DNA of 6,547 nucleotides from Christensenellaceae bacterium (GTDB lineage: Bacteria; Bacillota; Clostridia; Christensenellales; DTU072): assembly GCA_031260775.1 (NCBI GenBank), contig JAISKW010000188.1, forward strand, positions 1 to 6,547, read 5' to 3'. Position numbers and translations under genes: made by a program. Shown here piece by piece: positions 6,217 to 6,547 of this stretch. Within the stretch, counting starts at the first letter, position 1. Each line of letters begins with the position of its first letter. The notes under the pieces are model-generated. The model worked only from the letters and a program-made list of their open reading frames with translations, did no database searches and was not told where the DNA came from.

Positions 6217-6547
6217 ATGAACGATTTTTTGACCGTAGGGCAGCTAATAACATGTATAAATTCCGCTCTCACGTCCGAGCCGTCACTTAGGAACTGCGCG
6301 GTTCTTGGCGAGGTTTCGGCATTGCAAGTGAGAGAACCCCACATTTACTTCCAACTAAAGGACACCGAAGGCTGCATCGATTGCGCGCTTTTTGGCTACA
6401 AAAGGCAAAGCTTTGTGCCCAAAGCCGGCGACAAGATTATCGCAATAGGCACGCCCGACGTGTACCGTGTTAACGGCAAGCTGTCGTTCAAAATTGTTAA
6501 AATATCCCTTTTCGGAATAGGCGAGTTATTAAAGAAAATCGAAGAGC
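6217..6547 (+). CDS. xseA: Exodeoxyribonuclease VII large subunit, N-terminal part (3' end outside window)
   Basis: The catalytic subunit of exonuclease VII, with many XseB small subunits, degrades single-stranded DNA from both ends into oligonucleotides during repair and mutagenic-intermediate clearance. The 110 visible codons cover the N-terminal OB-fold that binds single-stranded DNA. They include the family opening FLTVGQL (4-10), the first strand around VLGEVSALQ (29-37), HIYFQLKD (42-49), CALFGYKR (56-63), GDKIIAIGTPDVYRVNGKLSFKI (71-93), then the start of the helix GELLKKIEE leading to the nuclease domain. The catalytic region lies beyond the right edge, so intactness cannot be judged. 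AAGG sits 4 nt before the ATG, a weak and close Shine-Dalgarno. The gene is divergent from recX with a 64-bp shared gap. I read this frame directly from the bases. Confidence 0.92.
   Translation, partial: MNDFLTVGQLITCINSALTSEPSLRNCAVLGEVSALQVREPHIYFQLKDTEGCIDCALFGYKRQSFVPKAGDKIIAIGTPDVYRVNGKLSFKIVKISLFGIGELLKKIEE

Noticed and set aside
6153..6344. 64-codon upstream extension of the recX frame
   Set aside because: It is antisense to xseA, has no family similarity and ends in a region with promoter and palindrome signals; the ATG at 6152 gives a normal-length RecX.

Overview
This 6.5 kb window looks like ordinary chromosome from a low-to-mid GC anaerobic Firmicute (Bacillota, probably a clostridial lineage). 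That placement is an inference. It rests on the clostridial-style group II ECF transporter module, an RbgA-type (YlqF) ribosome assembly GTPase, a short RecX and the codon style. I see no insertion sequence, phage gene, CRISPR array, tRNA or rRNA. Coding density is very high, and every gap between genes is under 65 bp.

Layout. Bases 1-2302 (+) hold the ECF energising module: a fused EcfA1-EcfA2 double ATPase, cut by the left edge, overlapping by 4 bp an EcfT membrane subunit. Fifteen bases later, 2318-4030 (+) encodes an exporter-type ABC half-transporter with fused membrane and ATPase domains. Convergent to it, on the minus strand, lie an orthodox aquaporin (4060-4779), the GTPase RbgA (4841-5662) and the RecA modulator RecX (5694-6152). 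From 6217 a plus-strand gene, divergent from recX, encodes the N-terminal OB-fold domain of exonuclease VII large subunit (XseA). It runs off the right edge.

How the genes work together. EcfA1A2 and EcfT power uptake of vitamins or other micronutrients through S-components encoded elsewhere. The following ABC protein is probably independent in function and only shares the transcript. recX and xseA are a divergent pair of DNA repair and recombination genes. rbgA and aqpZ follow recX on the same strand without an obvious functional link.

The most interesting signal is regulatory. The ABC exporter, rbgA and recX lack a usable Shine-Dalgarno, but each has a TANNNT -10-like hexamer ending 6-7 nt before its ATG, which predicts leaderless mRNAs. 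The rbgA ATG also lies in a perfect 8-bp inverted repeat. The recX/xseA gap holds a GC-rich palindrome with a T-tract between two candidate promoters. I found no evidence of an undescribed multi-gene system.
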